This document shows, in pieces, positions 16,883 to 27,501 of a DNA stretch of 50,617 nt. The DNA is taken from NCBI GenBank assembly GCA_947177395.1, contig CAMWUI010000020.1:1-50617 (forward strand). Reading direction: 5' to 3'. Position numbers and translations under genes: made by a program. The notes beneath the pieces were generated by a model. That model was not told the DNA's origin and made no database searches. It saw nothing but the letters and a program-made list of their open reading frames with translations. Numbering within the stretch: the stretch's first letter is position 1; every line of letters begins with the position of its first letter. The DNA comes from an uncultured Paraprevotella sp. (GTDB taxonomy: Bacteria; Bacteroidota; Bacteroidia; Bacteroidales; Bacteroidaceae).

Positions 16883-18379
16883 TTAGTAAATGGACACCGT
16901 GTGAAGCAGCGGGCAGGCCTTGCTGTCTTCGATCGTGATGCGGAGATACTTGGCATTTACACCGTTTCCGTAGCTGGCCGACGTGGAACCGTTTACGGGT
17001 AGGATGCGTTTGTATCCGATGGTTGTGGTCTGGATATTGCCTCCCTGGCGGATCCAGTTGCTGCCGTCAGTGCTTGTTTCTATCTTGAAATTCTTGATGC
17101 GCTGGCCTTTGCGGATATACTCCATCATGCTGACATAGCGAATCGTTTGCGGAGTGTCCCATTCGAACGTGAGGGTCGCCGACGTGGTCCCGTCGTTTGT
17201 GGCCCAGTATGTGTCCTTGTCTTCGTCGATGACATTGGAGGCCGTATACGTGCGTGTAGCTCCCGCCGTGCGCTCTTCGCTGGCTGTGACAGTGGCTTTT
17301 GTTGCCAGATCGTTGCCCAGTCTGTTTTTCAGCATGTCGCCCAGTTCCTTGCAACGGCTGACTGTAGCGGCGGGCAGACTTCCCGACCGGTCGGGCGGGA
17401 GATTCAGGATGAGTGTGGCGTTGCGGCCTACTGTTTCGAGATACATTTGGAACAGGCGCTCGGCAGTGAGAACGGATTCACCGTCGTGCCAGAACCATCC
17501 GCGGTTGGTGGCCTTGGCATCGCTCTCTCCAGGATTCCATTTCCATTCGTTTTCGTTTCCGGACGTACCGGTACCCATGCTCCAGCAGGTTTCACCGGCC
17601 CATCCGGCTTCGTTGCCGATCCATCGAGCCTCGCCTCCTACGCCCCACATCACGCAGTCGGGGCATACCTTATGTACGGAATCGCGAAGGTTGGGGATGT
17701 CGTAGTACGTGCTGGCGTCGATGGAGCGTGTGCCGCCTTCGCCGCCATAATATCCGCTTCCGCCGTTGGCACCGTCGAACCACATCTCAAACTGGTCCGT
17801 TCCGTATTGTGCCAGTTCGGCGCACTGGCGGAGGAATACTTCTTTGACGTATGTATCTTTACCGTAATGCGCGGAGTTGCGGTCCCAGGGCGACACATAG
17901 AAACCGTATTTCATGTTCAGGTCGCGGGCCGCTTCTGCGAAATCGCGGGGGATGTTTGTGTTTCTTGCAAAGTCATTTCCACCGTTGGTAACATTGTGTG
18001 AGGTGCTTGCTGTAGGCCAAAGGCAGAAACCGTCATGGTGTTTCACAACGGCTATGCCTCCTTTCATGCCGGCCGACCGGGCAGCTTCAAGCCATTGTCT
18101 GGGGTTGGGAGCGGCTGTCGGGGCGAATCCGCTTTCGGGTTCGTCGCCGTTGCCCCATTCCAGTCCGGTATACGTATTCATACCGTAGTGGTAGAATGCG
18201 TAAAACTCTGTTTCATTCCATTTCAACTGGCGTTCGTGTGGAATGGGATGAACCGGTGCCGGTTCATTGTCGGGATTTGCAAGCGTTTGTGCTTCAAGTT
18301 TGAATTCGCTTTGGGCAGTCATGGTTACAGGGATACCAAGGACGCCGAAAGCCAATAATGTCCGTAGCATTGTTCTCAT
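16883..18379 (-). CDS. GH29 alpha-L-fucosidase with C-terminal F5/8 type C (CBM32-like) domain
   Basis: A 498-residue secreted GH29 enzyme. The signal peptide lies within residues 1-23 (LRTLLAFGVLGIPVTMTAQ); the start could be 18379 or the ATG nine bases inside. The catalytic barrel has KHHDGFCLWPT and QFEMWFDGANGG with Asp202 as the probable nucleophile. The insert-rich form resembles the GH29-B type that prefers alpha-1,3/1,4-linked fucose. Residues about 360-498 (ATVTASEERTAG, NVIDEDKDTYWAT, LTFEWDTPQTIRYV) match a discoidin-like F5/8 type C carbohydrate-binding domain. It is the first gene of the GH29-GH16-hydrolase operon. The linkage preference is inference. Confidence 0.92.
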   Translation of the reverse strand: MRTMLRTLLAFGVLGIPVTMTAQSEFKLEAQTLANPDNEPAPVHPIPHERQLKWNETEFYAFYHYGMNTYTGLEWGNGDEPESGFAPTAAPNPRQWLEAARSAGMKGGIAVVKHHDGFCLWPTASTSHNVTNGGNDFARNTNIPRDFAEAARDLNMKYGFYVSPWDRNSAHYGKDTYVKEVFLRQCAELAQYGTDQFEMWFDGANGGSGYYGGEGGTRSIDASTYYDIPNLRDSVHKVCPDCVMWGVGGEARWIGNEAGWAGETCWSMGTGTSGNENEWKWNPGESDAKATNRGWFWHDGESVLTAERLFQMYLETVGRNATLILNLPPDRSGSLPAATVSRCKELGDMLKNRLGNDLATKATVTASEERTAGATRTYTASNVIDEDKDTYWATNDGTTSATLTFEWDTPQTIRYVSMMEYIRKGQRIKNFKIETSTDGSNWIRQGGNIQTTTIGYKRILPVNGSTSASYGNGVNAKYLRITIEDSKACPLLHTVSIY

Positions 18380-18415
18380 AAGGGCTAATTGTGTTTTTTA
18401 TGGTGAATATCGTCG

Positions 18416-18423
18416 TAAAGATA
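18416..18423 (-). promoter_or_regulatory. Putative -7 box of the GH29-GH16 operon
   Basis: Reverse strand TATCTTTA, one mismatch from TAnnTTTG, 36 bases before the start codon. No good -33 element; a poor match would fit an activator-dependent promoter. Confidence 0.4.
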
Positions 18424-18540
18424 CTGTTTTTTTATATTAAAAGAGATAATATCCGGGAAAAAGAAAGGGGATTTATAATTTTTGTGTATGGAGCGGAAGG
18501 GCTGGCTTCCAAAATATTCCGGATAGGAGGGGCGTGTGAT

Positions 18541-18585
18541 AAAAAGAATGTACCGGCTTCCGCAAATGATTCTCGGAGCCGGTAC
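18541..18585 (-). terminator. Terminator of gyrB
   Basis: GTACCGGCT(T)CCG and CGGAGCCGGTAC form a 12 bp stem with one bulge. On the reverse strand it is followed by CATTCTTTTT, 30 bases after the gyrB stop. Confidence 0.8.
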
Positions 18586-18614
18586 ATATTATTAATATAA
18601 TTATGAAAAGTCCG

Positions 18615-20597
<1,983 letters not shown>

Positions 20598-20608
20598 TTA
20601 ATTCAGTA

Positions 20609-20640
20609 CAAATATACGCATATTCTTTGAATACAGGAAA
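20609..20640 (-). promoter_or_regulatory. Promoter of gyrB
   Basis: Reverse strand TTTC, 20 bases, TATATTTG (exact TAnnTTTG), ending 23 bases before the gyrB start codon. Confidence 0.65.
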
Positions 20641-20674
20641 AATAAGAGCCTAAAAACTCGGCGGTATATAATAC

Positions 20675-20702
20675 AAAAAAACCGTCCTCTAAAGGACGGT
20701 CT
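20675..20702 (-). terminator. Terminator of rpsT
   Basis: Reverse strand ACCGTCC, short loop, GGACGGT, then TTTTTTTGT. A textbook intrinsic terminator 20 bases after the rpsT stop. Confidence 0.9.
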
Positions 20703-20721
20703 ATATATATAAGTTTGTTGA

Positions 20722-20976
20722 TTATGCTAATTTAGCAGCAAACTTGGCCAACTTTGACTTGATGTTGGCAGCTTTGTTCTTGTGAATGATGTTTGTCTTA
20801 GCCAATTTGTCCACAGCTTTCTGTATGCTCGGCATCATAGCTACAGCGGCTTCCTTATCTGTCAGCGCGCGGAACTTGCGCACCATGTTACGCATTGTCT
20901 TTGCGTAATATCTGTTGTGGAGGCGTCTTTTTTCCTCTTGGCGGATACGTTTTAATGATGATTTGTGATTTGCCAT
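20722..20976 (-). CDS. rpsT: 30S ribosomal protein S20
   Basis: An 84-residue S20 that binds 16S rRNA in the small subunit body. The N-terminus [18 protein letters not shown] and the lysine-rich helices with [18 protein letters not shown] are characteristic. Length and start are standard. It lies 32 bases after a tRNA-Glu gene on the same strand with no terminator or -7 box in between, so both probably come from the promoter at 21134-21164. Confidence 0.97.
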   Translation of the reverse strand: MANHKSSLKRIRQEEKRRLHNRYYAKTMRNMVRKFRALTDKEAAVAMMPSIQKAVDKLAKTNIIHKNKAANIKSKLAKFAAKLA

Positions 20977-21008
20977 CTCAATTCTTTCTCTAATATCGTT
21001 TAACTTAG

Positions 21009-21080
21009 TAGTCCCTAGGAGAGTCGAACTCCTCTTTAGAGAATGAAAATCTCTCGTCCTAACCGATAGACGAAGGGACC
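21009..21080 (-). tRNA. tRNA-Glu (anticodon UUC)
   Basis: A reverse-strand cloverleaf of 72 bases. The acceptor stem is GGTCCCT with AGGGACT (one G-U pair), the D arm contains TCTATCGGTTAGGA, and the anticodon stem AGAGA/TCTCT holds loop TTTTCAT, which gives anticodon TTC. The T arm carries GTTCGACTC. The discriminator is A and CCA is not encoded. Confidence 0.95.
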
Positions 21081-21133
21081 GGCCTATGAGCTCTCGCTCA
21101 ATGCGGAATGAGGTTTGTTTCTCATTTGCGGTG

Positions 21134-21164
21134 CAAAGGTAGGGCTTTTTTTATAACCTCCAAA
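21134..21164 (-). promoter_or_regulatory. Promoter of tRNA-Glu and rpsT
   Basis: Reverse strand TTTG, exactly 19 bases, TACCTTTG: a perfect Bacteroidota promoter about 50 bases before the tRNA 5' end. Confidence 0.8.
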
Positions 21165-21235
21165 GGTTTTTGAGAAAAAAATGTGTCTGGGTATAGAAAA
21201 AAGTGCAATATGGGGTGTCGGGTTGTTCTTTTCCG

Positions 21236-21243
21236 TACATTTG
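21236..21243 (+). promoter_or_regulatory. -7 box of recO
   Basis: TACATTTG is an exact TAnnTTTG match ending 23 bases before the ATG at 21267. The -33 element is weak. Confidence 0.6.
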
Positions 21244-21266
21244 TGAGGGAGAAAAGCGATAAACAC

Positions 21267-21995
21267 ATGAATTTGGAGAGAACGCGTGGTTTGGTGTTGC
21301 GTACAGTAAAGTACGGGGATTCGTCGCTGATAACGGATGTCTTTACCGAAACGGGAGGCGTGCGGTCGTTCATGGTGAGGCTACCGCGTACCAGGCGGGG
21401 AAGCGTGAAAGGAAGCCTGTTCCGTCCTTTGTGCTGGATTGAGTTCGATTATGAATACCGTCCGAAAGTGTCTTTGCAGAAGATGCGTGACGTACATATT
21501 TGCGTTTCTTATGCGTCTTTGCCATACGATCCTTTTAAATCGGCTATTGCTTTATTTCTTGCGGATTTTCTGTATTGGGCGCTTCGTAACGAAGCATGTA
21601 ATCCTCCGCTTTTTACCTATATATATAACTCTCTGCAATGGCTGGATCGCTGCGAGAGCGGATTTGCCAATTTTCACATGGTGTTTATAACGAGGTTAAC
21701 CCGTTTTTTGGGATTTTATCCGAATGCGGAGGGATATTGCCGGGGGGATTTCTTTGATATGCAGAATGCTTGTTTTACGGGCAGGCGTCCTTTTCATTCC
21801 GCCTATCTTGAGGCGGAGGAGGCTTCGCTGGTACCGTTGATGATGCGTATGAGGTATGAGACAATGCGGCACTTTGTCTTTAACAGAGGACAGCGGAACC
21901 GTTATCTGGCGGTCATAAATGATTATTACCGTCTTCATATACCGGATTTTCCGGAACTGAAATCCTGGGAAATCCTGAAAGAAGTGTTTGACTAA
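21267..21995 (+). CDS. recO: DNA repair protein RecO
   Basis: A 242-residue RecO, which helps load RecA on SSB-coated single-stranded DNA in the RecFOR pathway. The N-terminal OB-fold begins TRGLVLRTVKYGDSSLITDVFTE and continues with SFMVRLPRTRR. The helical C-terminal half contains HMVFITRLTRFLGFYPN. The start at 21267 is preferred over 21183 because it follows a -7 box and gives the standard N-terminus. No zinc-binding cysteine quartet is evident. It converges on yqeY, with a shared bidirectional terminator. Confidence 0.92.
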   Translation: MNLERTRGLVLRTVKYGDSSLITDVFTETGGVRSFMVRLPRTRRGSVKGSLFRPLCWIEFDYEYRPKVSLQKMRDVHICVSYASLPYDPFKSAIALFLADFLYWALRNEACNPPLFTYIYNSLQWLDRCESGFANFHMVFITRLTRFLGFYPNAEGYCRGDFFDMQNACFTGRRPFHSAYLEAEEASLVPLMMRMRYETMRHFVFNRGQRNRYLAVINDYYRLHIPDFPELKSWEILKEVFD

Positions 21996-22043
21996 GAAGC
22001 GGGCGGAGCGAAAGACGATCCATACCGATTGTGTGCTTTTAAC

Positions 22044-22072
22044 ACAAAGCCCACGGATATCGCGGGCTTTGT
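22044..22072. terminator. Bidirectional terminator between recO and yqeY
   Basis: CAAAGCCC and GGGCTTTG form an 8 bp stem with extra inner CG pairs. T-rich sequence lies on both sides (GCTTTGTATT forward, GCTTTGTGTT reverse), so it can serve both convergent genes. Confidence 0.75.
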
Positions 22073-22124
22073 ATTGCTGAACTTCTTTCAGTGAAGCTCG
22101 GTATAGCTTGGTGAGAGTTGTCAG

Positions 22125-22574
22125 TTATGCCAGCAACTGTTTGACTAGTGCGCTGATGGCTTTGCCTTCGGCTTTTCCTGCCAACTGTTTGGTGGCGATG
22201 CCCATAACTTTGCCCATATCTTTGGCTGAGGTAGCTCCGGTCTGAGCGATAATCTCCCGTACGGCAGCCTCCAGTTCTTCGGCAGTGAGCTGTTTGGGCA
22301 GATAAGATTCAAATACGGCCACCTGGCTCATCTCCTCTTCGGCCAGATCCGGACGTTGCTGTTCTGTATAAAGGGCGGCCGTATCTTTGCCTTGTTTGGC
22401 CAGTTTTGCCAGAATCTTCAATGCGTCGGCATCGGACAGTTCGTCGTTGGCACCCGGAGCGGTCTTGGCTTCCAAGAAATATTTTTTCACGTTGCGCAGC
22501 GCTTCCAGACGGACTTTGTCCTTGGCTTTCATGGCTGCGATGATGTCTTTACTGATTTGTTCGAATAGTGTCAT
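22125..22574 (-). CDS. GatB/YqeY domain protein
   Basis: A 149-residue protein of the YqeY family, related to the tail domain of GatB. FEQISKDIIAAMKAKDKVRLEALRN, PKQLTAEELEAAVREII and KDMGKVMGIATKQLAGKAEGK are family hallmarks. It is cytoplasmic; its molecular role is not settled, though the related GatB domain contacts tRNA. It is the last gene of the dcw run, 26 bases after ftsZ, a linkage often seen in Bacteroidales. Confidence 0.92.
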   Translation of the reverse strand: MTLFEQISKDIIAAMKAKDKVRLEALRNVKKYFLEAKTAPGANDELSDADALKILAKLAKQGKDTAALYTEQQRPDLAEEEMSQVAVFESYLPKQLTAEELEAAVREIIAQTGATSAKDMGKVMGIATKQLAGKAEGKAISALVKQLLA

Positions 22575-22600
22575 ATTATATGATGTTTGGTTTTGTCCGG

Positions 22601-23926
22601 TCAGAATGTGATAGTCATTCTTTCATTATCAGAGGGTGAAGACACGGCATTGGACTTGTCTTCAAAGGTCTGTTCGTTTGTTTCTGCCTTGTTGCGTATG
22701 CGTTCCAGCATCTCTTTGCTCCGCTTGTAAGTAGGAATCGTGTCTACCATCGAGATGACATCGTCATTGTCGAAGTCTTCCGGACTGAAGATAAATATAT
22801 GGTGGCGGCGTTTGGTGAAACGTTTGACTTCCACATCTTTGTAGAATTGGCTGCGTCTTTTACTCTTTTGTTCTTCCAATTCTTCCAGTTCGGCGATTTT
22901 GTCGGCATCGGCTGCCGTGTGTTTGGCCATGACGGAATCCATACCCGGAACATTTTCCAAGCCGAATCCAGTGGCCAGTACAGTGATCTTAATCTTTTTC
23001 TCCAGTGAGTTGTCAATGGCCAGACCGAATTTGGTTTCCACGTCGGGGCCGAATTTTATCATGAAGTCGTTCACCTCTTCCATTTCCTGCATGGTAAAAT
23101 CGCAATCCGGTGCTTCGCTGAAGGAGATATTGAACAAGACCTTCTTGGAGTTGAAGATGTCGTTGTTGTTCAGCAGCGGCGAATGCAATGCTTCTTCAAT
23201 GGCGCGGCTTACGCGATTTTCGCCTTCGCCGTAGCCTGTACTCATGATGGCGACTCCTCCGTCTTTCAGTACTGTGGTTACGTCCTGGAAGTCAAGATTG
23301 ATACGTCCGGTAATGGTGATGATTTCGGCTATGCTCTTGGCTGCTACGGACAGTGTGTCGTCGGCTTTGGCGAAAGCGTTCAACACAGTCAGTTCGGGAT
23401 AGATTTCACGCAGACGTTCATTGTTGATGACCAGCAAGGCGTCAACGTGTTTGGAAATCTCTTCCACTCCATCCAGAGCCTGGTCGATTTTCTTGTTGCC
23501 TTCAAAACGGAAGGGGATAGTCACGATACCTACGGTGAGAATACCCATTTCCTTGGCGCATTTGGCAATGACCGGAGCTGCGCCTGTACCCGTTCCGCCT
23601 CCCATACCGGCTGTGATGAAGACCATACGTGTTCCGTCGTTCAGCATCTTCTGGATATCTTCGATGCTTTCCGTGGCGGCTTCCCGCGCGCGTTCCGGCC
23701 TATTGCCGGCTCCCAGTCCCTCTTTGCCCAGTTGCAGGCGGGTGGGAATAGGAGAGTTTACAAGAGCCTGGTTGTCTGTATTGCAGAGTACGAATGTTAC
23801 GTCATGAATGCCTTCACGATACATGTGATTGACTGCGTTTCCGCCGCCGCCGCCCACACCAATAACCTTGATAATGCCGGAACTGTTTGTGGTGAAGTTA
23901 AAGTGTATACCGTTGTCTTCCTGCAT
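22601..23926 (-). CDS. ftsZ: Cell division protein FtsZ
   Basis: A 441-residue tubulin-like GTPase that forms the division ring. The nucleotide-binding loop GGGTGTG is at residues 109-115, IGVGGGGGNAVNHM at 22-35 and NTDNQAL follow the family, and the T7-loop region NLDFQDVTTV is present. After the core (about 330 residues) there is a charged linker of about 100 residues with an unusual ordered-looking segment, RHHIFIFSPEDFDNDD, before the tail NERMTITF. A long linker is common in Bacteroidota FtsZ. It starts 73 bases after ftsA. Confidence 0.97.
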   Translation of the reverse strand: MQEDNGIHFNFTTNSSGIIKVIGVGGGGGNAVNHMYREGIHDVTFVLCNTDNQALVNSPIPTRLQLGKEGLGAGNRPERAREAATESIEDIQKMLNDGTRMVFITAGMGGGTGTGAAPVIAKCAKEMGILTVGIVTIPFRFEGNKKIDQALDGVEEISKHVDALLVINNERLREIYPELTVLNAFAKADDTLSVAAKSIAEIITITGRINLDFQDVTTVLKDGGVAIMSTGYGEGENRVSRAIEEALHSPLLNNNDIFNSKKVLFNISFSEAPDCDFTMQEMEEVNDFMIKFGPDVETKFGLAIDNSLEKKIKITVLATGFGLENVPGMDSVMAKHTAADADKIAELEELEEQKSKRRSQFYKDVEVKRFTKRRHHIFIFSPEDFDNDDVISMVDTIPTYKRSKEMLERIRNKAETNEQTFEDKSNAVSSPSDNERMTITF

Positions 23927-23999
23927 AGCTGTCTGTTTTATAGGGTAATGACGAATATCTGTTCGTCGCAGTTTGTTGATATGTTTTTAGAACCAATGG

Positions 24000-25385
24000 T
24001 TATTCTTCGGTGAGCCTCTTCGACCAGTCGCTGAGTCGGCCGAACATGCGGCTCGTCCATGATTCTTTCGGGTTTTTCTTGGGTGTCTCTTCTGTTGTTT
24101 TAGTTGAACCAACCGGTGGCTTCTGTCTGTTGCTGTTTTTTTCTTCGCGTCCCGGGAAGCCGGAGTGCGTGGTTGTTATACGGTGGTCGGTGAACTCGGT
24201 TTTTGTTTCGAGCGTGGTATCCTCTTCTGTTGGGCCAGTACAATTGGCTTCCCCTTTGGTCAATAAAGACAGCAATGTATTCAAAGATCCGTTCTTGCAA
24301 ATCTTTTCCGGGTGCTGGGTCTGCAAGGTCGTTTTTAGAATCTTGGCTGTTTTTAATTTGTCGAATCCCATGCGATGCAGGAATGCCTTGTCCAGATTCT
24401 TGATATTGGAGCCTCCGCCAGTCACGATAATTCCTGCCAATAATTGGTCACGGTATCCACTGGTACAAATTTGTTCCCATATATTGGCTATGATTTCCTC
24501 CATACGGGCTTCTACGATTTCCTGTAACAGTCGCTCTTCTATAGTACGGCCGTTGTTGATGCTTAGCAAACGGTTGCTTTCTTCTTCTCTTGGTTCCGTG
24601 TAGGCTGATCCGTATTGCAATTTTAGTTCCTCTGCTTCCTCTTCTTCTATTTGCAGGCTGCAGATGTCCTGTGTGATATTGTTGCTTCCTAAGGGTATGA
24701 CAACCAGATGCCGGAGGATTTTGTTTTTGAATATGGCCAGGATGGTGGTGTCTGCTCCGAAATCAACCAAGGCACAACCGGAGCGTTTTTCCGTTTCCGT
24801 CAATACATTGTCGGCTAACGCCAGAGGAGATATGAAGTAATCGACGATGTCTAGATCCGCTGCCAGAAAACATTTCTGTAGATTTTCTCTTACCTGTGTC
24901 CGTGCGATGATGTTCAGGAAACGTCCTTCGATATGGCTGCTTTGGACACCGACAGGTTCTATTGTATATTGGTTGCCAACCCGATATTCTTGAGGAATAA
25001 CGTCCAGTATTTCCTGATCCGGATAAGTTGCGTTCAGGTTTGTATCCAATAGCATATCCACCAGTTCATTGGTGATAAGTTCCTTGCTGTCCAATTGGCG
25101 TGAAACGGAATTTTTGACGGTGCGGAGAGATTGTCCGCTGACTCCAACATATACCTTATTAATATGTACATGTTGGCTGTCTTCCAGATGTTGTATGATG
25201 TTCCGGATGTTCTGTACGGTTTTGTCGATGTTATACACGACGCCTTTCCGGCTACAGTCCTGGGCCGGTTCCTGAGCTATGTCCAATACCTGTATGCTTC
25301 CGTCTGCATTCTTTCTTCCGGCAATACCCCGGATTGTAGACGAGCCTAATTCTATCGCAACGATTAAGTCCTTTTCTCCTGCCAT
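24000..25385 (-). CDS. ftsA: Cell division protein FtsA
   Basis: A 461-residue actin-like protein that tethers FtsZ to the membrane and recruits later division proteins. The start at 25385 (MAGEKDLIVAIELGSSTIRG) is chosen because it begins one base from the end of ftsQ and gives the standard phosphate-1 motif; the longer frame runs antisense-like through ftsQ. CALVDFGADTTI and AGIIVTGGGSNIKNL are the other nucleotide-binding motifs. After a polar low-complexity linker, the C-terminal SWTSRMFGRLSDWSKRL is an amphipathic helix typical of FtsA membrane targeting. Confidence 0.96.
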   Translation of the reverse strand: MAGEKDLIVAIELGSSTIRGIAGRKNADGSIQVLDIAQEPAQDCSRKGVVYNIDKTVQNIRNIIQHLEDSQHVHINKVYVGVSGQSLRTVKNSVSRQLDSKELITNELVDMLLDTNLNATYPDQEILDVIPQEYRVGNQYTIEPVGVQSSHIEGRFLNIIARTQVRENLQKCFLAADLDIVDYFISPLALADNVLTETEKRSGCALVDFGADTTILAIFKNKILRHLVVIPLGSNNITQDICSLQIEEEEAEELKLQYGSAYTEPREEESNRLLSINNGRTIEERLLQEIVEARMEEIIANIWEQICTSGYRDQLLAGIIVTGGGSNIKNLDKAFLHRMGFDKLKTAKILKTTLQTQHPEKICKNGSLNTLLSLLTKGEANCTGPTEEDTTLETKTEFTDHRITTTHSGFPGREEKNSNRQKPPVGSTKTTEETPKKNPKESWTSRMFGRLSDWSKRLTEE

Positions 25386-25386
25386 A

Positions 25387-26124
25387 TCATTTCTTGTTTT
25401 TTTTGCAAATAATTTGGTTGTCATACTCAAGACTGATGGTTGAGTATTTATTCCAGCCAACCTTGTTGAGCCCTTCGGTATAGAATGTTCTCATCCGGTT
25501 CAGTTTCTCCTTGTATTTTCGAGGTTGCCCTAAAAATATCGTATGTTCCCCAACCTTGGGGGTTAGTTCTATAGTACCGTCGGACAGCACGTGTATCTGC
25601 TGGATCTGGTTATTCCAGAATGCATCATGCTGTATCAGCCGTCCTAACGCAGTCAAGGACTTGCGGGCGTATTCTTTGGTTATATGACCGGTGGCAACGA
25701 CCAAATCCGCATAATATCCTTTGCTGGGCATGGGGCGGCCGCTGTTGTCCAGATAATAATTCTCGCCGTTGTCGCTCATGATATGCAGTACCGGCTGATG
25801 CGGTAACACCTGAATGCAAATCTTTCCGGTCGCTGTTTTGTAGCAGCGGACGTTCTGTACGAAAGGAGCCTGGGCCAATGTCTGTTCGATGTCCAGCAAG
25901 TCGATGTCCTTCATCTTTTTCCCTTCCGGGAATTTCTTTGCTTTGGTCAATATTCCCCGTATGTCGCTTTCGTTGATAAAATTGGTTCGCATGGAGTCTG
26001 TCACCGAGATAAATACATCGTTGCAGACAAGCTCGTCTTTGGGCTTGTTCAAAACTGTGATGGCAAATATGAAATATATGGCCAATCCCAGCAATGCTGT
26101 TATTATGAGCAGTCGTTTAGCCAT
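25387..26124 (-). CDS. ftsQ: Cell division protein FtsQ
   Basis: A 245-residue bitopic division protein. It has a short cytoplasmic N-terminus, one membrane helix at about residues 4-26, then a periplasmic POTRA-like domain (INESDIRGILTKA, DIEQTLAQAPFVQNVRCYK) and the FtsQ domain. In other bacteria it links early and late divisome proteins through FtsB and FtsL. Its start overlaps the murC stop by eight bases and its stop is one base before ftsA, so it is translationally embedded in the operon. Identification relies on position plus the POTRA pattern, since FtsQ sequences vary. Confidence 0.9.
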   Translation of the reverse strand: MAKRLLIITALLGLAIYFIFAITVLNKPKDELVCNDVFISVTDSMRTNFINESDIRGILTKAKKFPEGKKMKDIDLLDIEQTLAQAPFVQNVRCYKTATGKICIQVLPHQPVLHIMSDNGENYYLDNSGRPMPSKGYYADLVVATGHITKEYARKSLTALGRLIQHDAFWNNQIQQIHVLSDGTIELTPKVGEHTIFLGQPRKYKEKLNRMRTFYTEGLNKVGWNKYSTISLEYDNQIICKKNKK

Positions 26125-27496
26125 TTTGTTCCAGGTATTCAGCTATTTGAGGAGCATAATCTTCCAAATCTCCGGCTCCCAGTGTGATGAGAACATCGAA
26201 GTCGCTGCATTTGATAATATCGAGTACTTCGTTCTTGCTGCACATCCGTTTGGTGACTTCCGGTGCCAGATGATCGTAGATCAGTTTGCTGCTTACACCG
26301 GGTATCGGTAATTCGCGGGCCGGATAGATGTCGGTCAATATGACATCATCCAGCAGAGAAAGGCTTTCTGCGAATTCTTTGTAAAAGTCACGCGTACGGC
26401 TGTAAAGGTGCGGCTGGAATACTCCTGTGATTTTCTTGTCTCTATACAGTTCACGTATGGACTGGATACTGTGGCGTATTTCTTCCGGATGGTGAGCATA
26501 GTCGCTTAGATATACGACCTTGTCCTTTTTGACGCGGAAATCAAAGCGCCGGTCCACGCCACGGAAACTCTCCATGCCGGCTTTTATCTCGTCTGCCGTG
26601 ACGCCGGCCAGTTGGGCCAGAGCCATGGCAGCGATACCGTTTTCAATGTTAATGCTGACGGGAACTCCCAGTCGGATACCCTTGATGGAACCTAAAGGCG
26701 AGATATAATCGAACGTGATTTCCCCGTTTTCTATCAGTATGTTTTCTGCGTGAAAGTCGCCTCGTTCCCGGCTATAGGTGTACAGCGTGACACCGGTCTG
26801 TATATCGGGCTGCATTTCTAGATCTTCATGAAGAATTAGATAGCCGTCCGGTCGGATAAGCGAACTATATTTACGGAAACTTTCCATATATGCTTCTTTA
26901 CTGCCGTAAATATCCAGATGATCGGCATCAGTGGATGTGATAACGCTGGCATATGGAGTCAGCCAATGGAACGAACGGTCGAATTCGTCCGCTTCGATTA
27001 CCACATACTCGCTTTGGTCCGACAGGATATAGTTGGTTCCGTAGTTTTTGGTGATACCGCCCAAAAATGCAGTACAGTCCACTTTGCTTTGGTGAAGCAG
27101 GTGGGCAGTCATGGAGGAAGTCGTAGTTTTGCCATGTGTACCGGCTACACACAATCCCTTGGCTGAGCGGGTGATGGTGCCTAATACCTGTGCACGTTTC
27201 TCCGTTTCGAAACCATTCTCACGGAAATAAGCCAGTTCTTTGTGTGTGGCGGGAATGGCCGGTGTATAAACGACCAGACAGGTGGCTTTGTCTTTGCAAG
27301 CAGATGGAATAGCATCAATGTCCTCTGTATAATGGATGAGGGCTCCTTCTTCGCACAATTTCCCGGTCAGTTCGGTGGGTGTTTTGTCATATCCTGCCAC
27401 CACAATTCCCCGACGAAGGAAATAACGGGCGATGGCACTCATGCCGATACCGCCTATTCCTACAAAATATACTGCTTTGATGGTGCTGGTTTCCAT
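26117..27496 (-). CDS. murC: UDP-N-acetylmuramate-L-alanine ligase
   Basis: A 459-residue Mur ligase that adds L-alanine to UDP-MurNAc in the cytoplasm, the first peptide step of peptidoglycan precursor synthesis. The N-terminal FVGIGGIGMSAIARYF binds the UDP substrate, the ATP loop GTHGKTTT lies at residues 119-126, and DYAHHPEEI is the MurC/Mpl signature. The last eight bases overlap ftsQ; murG ends six bases upstream. No second copy is in the window. Confidence 0.97.
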   Translation of the reverse strand: METSTIKAVYFVGIGGIGMSAIARYFLRRGIVVAGYDKTPTELTGKLCEEGALIHYTEDIDAIPSACKDKATCLVVYTPAIPATHKELAYFRENGFETEKRAQVLGTITRSAKGLCVAGTHGKTTTSSMTAHLLHQSKVDCTAFLGGITKNYGTNYILSDQSEYVVIEADEFDRSFHWLTPYASVITSTDADHLDIYGSKEAYMESFRKYSSLIRPDGYLILHEDLEMQPDIQTGVTLYTYSRERGDFHAENILIENGEITFDYISPLGSIKGIRLGVPVSINIENGIAAMALAQLAGVTADEIKAGMESFRGVDRRFDFRVKKDKVVYLSDYAHHPEEIRHSIQSIRELYRDKKITGVFQPHLYSRTRDFYKEFAESLSLLDDVILTDIYPARELPIPGVSSKLIYDHLAPEVTKRMCSKNEVLDIIKCSDFDVLITLGAGDLEDYAPQIAEYLEQNG

Positions 27497-27501
27497 ATAT
27501 C

